In this document: piece after piece, positions 5,619 through 6,350 of the stretch
Position numbering within the stretch: position 1 is the stretch's first letter
How the letters are laid out: each line of letters starts with the position of its first letter
Source: Flavobacterium sp.
GTDB taxonomy: Bacteria; Bacteroidota; Bacteroidia; Flavobacteriales; Flavobacteriaceae
DNA: 6,350 bases
Assembly: GCA_030682755.1 (NCBI GenBank)
Contig: JAUXNR010000518.1
Coordinates: 1 to 6,350 of the forward strand
Reading direction: 5' to 3'
Made by a program: the position numbers and the translations under genes
The notes under the pieces: generated by a model
Told to the model about the DNA's origin: nothing
The model's database searches: none
What the model saw: only the letters and a program-made list of their open reading frames with translations

Positions 5619-6350
5619 TTACGGCACTTTATTACCCATACTCTCCGTCCAAATTTCAAACCAATCTTCTTTGTCCAAAGCTAACTCGGCTGCTTTTTGC
5701 AATTGTTGAATTCGAGCCACATTCACGGTTCCTGCAACAGGAATTACTTTTGAAGGATGTTGCATAATCCAAGCCAACAAAATAATATCAGAACCAAAAT
5801 GATATTTTTCGACCAATCGAGCTAATAATTTTTTTAATCTCCTGGTTTGTTCTGTATCTTCTCTAAAAATAGTCCCCAACGGGTTCCAAGCCATCGGACG
5901 AATGTTGTGTACTTGCATGTGGTCTAAACTTCCATCCAACATGGGTTCAAAATGCGTTGCCGAAAATTGAATTTGATTGAATGAAACTTTCGTTTTTTGT
6001 TGAATTAAATCGGTTTGCGAAGGAGTGAAATTAGACAATCCAAAATCTAAAATTTTACCGTCTTTTTTAAGTTTTTCGATGGCTTCTGCAATTTCATCGG
6101 CTTGCATTAACGGACTTGGTCGATGCAAAAGATATACATCCAAATAATCAGTTTGCAAATTTTTCAACGAATTTTCGGCTGACCAGATGATGTATTCTTT
6201 TGAATAATCATAATGTTTTATTCTGTTTTGACGGTTTTCTGTAACATATTGAATGCCGCATTTAGAAACAAACTGAACGTTTGATCGGGTTATTTTACTT
6301 TCTTTAAATGCTTTTCCAAAATCTGATTCTGTGGTATAACCACCATAAAT
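5619..6350 (-). CDS. aldo/keto reductase, YdhF-like (5' end outside the window)
   Basis: The frame is open from the window edge to the stop at 5619 and gives 243 residues without the N-terminus; relatives of about 290-300 aa suggest some 50 residues are missing. The visible part begins with IYGGY, the end of the family's DHADIYGGY segment, so the catalytic Asp lies just outside. Counting from the edge, Tyr2, Lys30 (FVSKCG) and His76 (LLHRPSPLM) complete the aldo/keto reductase tetrad. Other family marks are GLSNFTPSQ, RPMAWNPLG, IPVAGTVNVARIQQL for the NADP(H) phosphate site, and a C-terminal W-F-x-I...GNKVP close to E. coli YdhF. It is a soluble (alpha/beta)8 NADPH-dependent oxidoreductase; its substrate is unknown. 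A TTG at 6167 could be mistaken for a start, but family sequence continues 61 codons upstream. It may be co-transcribed with the AlbA_2 gene downstream. Confidence 0.9.
   Translation of the reverse strand: MYGGYTTESDFGKAFKESKITRSNVQFVSKCGIQYVTENRQNRIKHYDYSKEYIIWSAENSLKNLQTDYLDVYLLHRPSPLMQADEIAEAIEKLKKDGKILDFGLSNFTPSQTDLIQQKTKVSFNQIQFSATHFEPMLDGSLDHMQVHNIRPMAWNPLGTIFREDTEQTRRLKKLLARLVEKYHFGSDIILLAWIMQHPSKVIPVAGTVNVARIQQLQKAAELALDKEDWFEIWTESMGNKVP

Noticed and set aside
5619..6167. A complete short aldo/keto reductase starting at the TTG at 6167
   Set aside because: Upstream codons continue in frame to the window edge and encode the family's IYGGY and FVSKCG motifs, so the gene is cut by the window, not short.

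Overview
The window looks like chromosomal DNA from a Bacteroidota bacterium, most likely Flavobacteriaceae and Flavobacterium-like. The evidence is low GC, A-rich sequence instead of Shine-Dalgarno motifs before start codons, promoter cores of the TAnnTTTG type, a lipoprotein with an acidic stretch just after the lipid-anchored Cys, and protein sequences that resemble flavobacterial homologues. The genus is an inference; no rRNA or other marker gene is present.

Layout. The left third is on the plus strand: an aldehyde dehydrogenase of the ALDH7/antiquitin type (173-1726, amaB-like) with its own terminator, then a small secreted lipoprotein (1855-2232). A strong hairpin at 2254-2289 closes this side and, being U-rich in both directions, probably also ends the converging transcript. 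Everything to the right is on the minus strand. In transcription order it reads: a YdhF-like aldo/keto reductase cut by the window edge (5619-6350), an AlbA_2/Schlafen-type protein (4377-5528), a PP1-like metallophosphatase (3653-4384, overlapping the previous gene by 8 nt), a small outer-membrane beta-barrel protein (3071-3619), and a PhnA-domain protein (2339-2911). The last has its own good promoter and is separated from the barrel gene by a terminator.

Functional links. Most genes look like unrelated single-gene or two-gene units. The exception is the AlbA_2 protein and the phosphatase, whose 8-nt overlap points to coupled translation. The AlbA_2 protein has an E-x4-D-x-K motif and a downstream GVED motif. 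Their acidic residues are spaced much like the nuclease triad of mammalian Schlafen proteins, and the C-terminal 230 residues match nothing I recognise. This pair is the best candidate for something undescribed, although nothing else nearby (no integrase, transposon or other defence gene) marks the region as a mobile or defence island.

Non-coding points of note are a 48-bp run of degenerate 8-bp units that runs into the phnA stop codon, and an 82-bp repeat/inverted-repeat element between the aldo/keto reductase and AlbA_2 genes that could fold over the AlbA_2 translation start. No stretch longer than 300 bases lacks a gene. No tRNA, rRNA, CRISPR array, insertion sequence or replication origin was seen.
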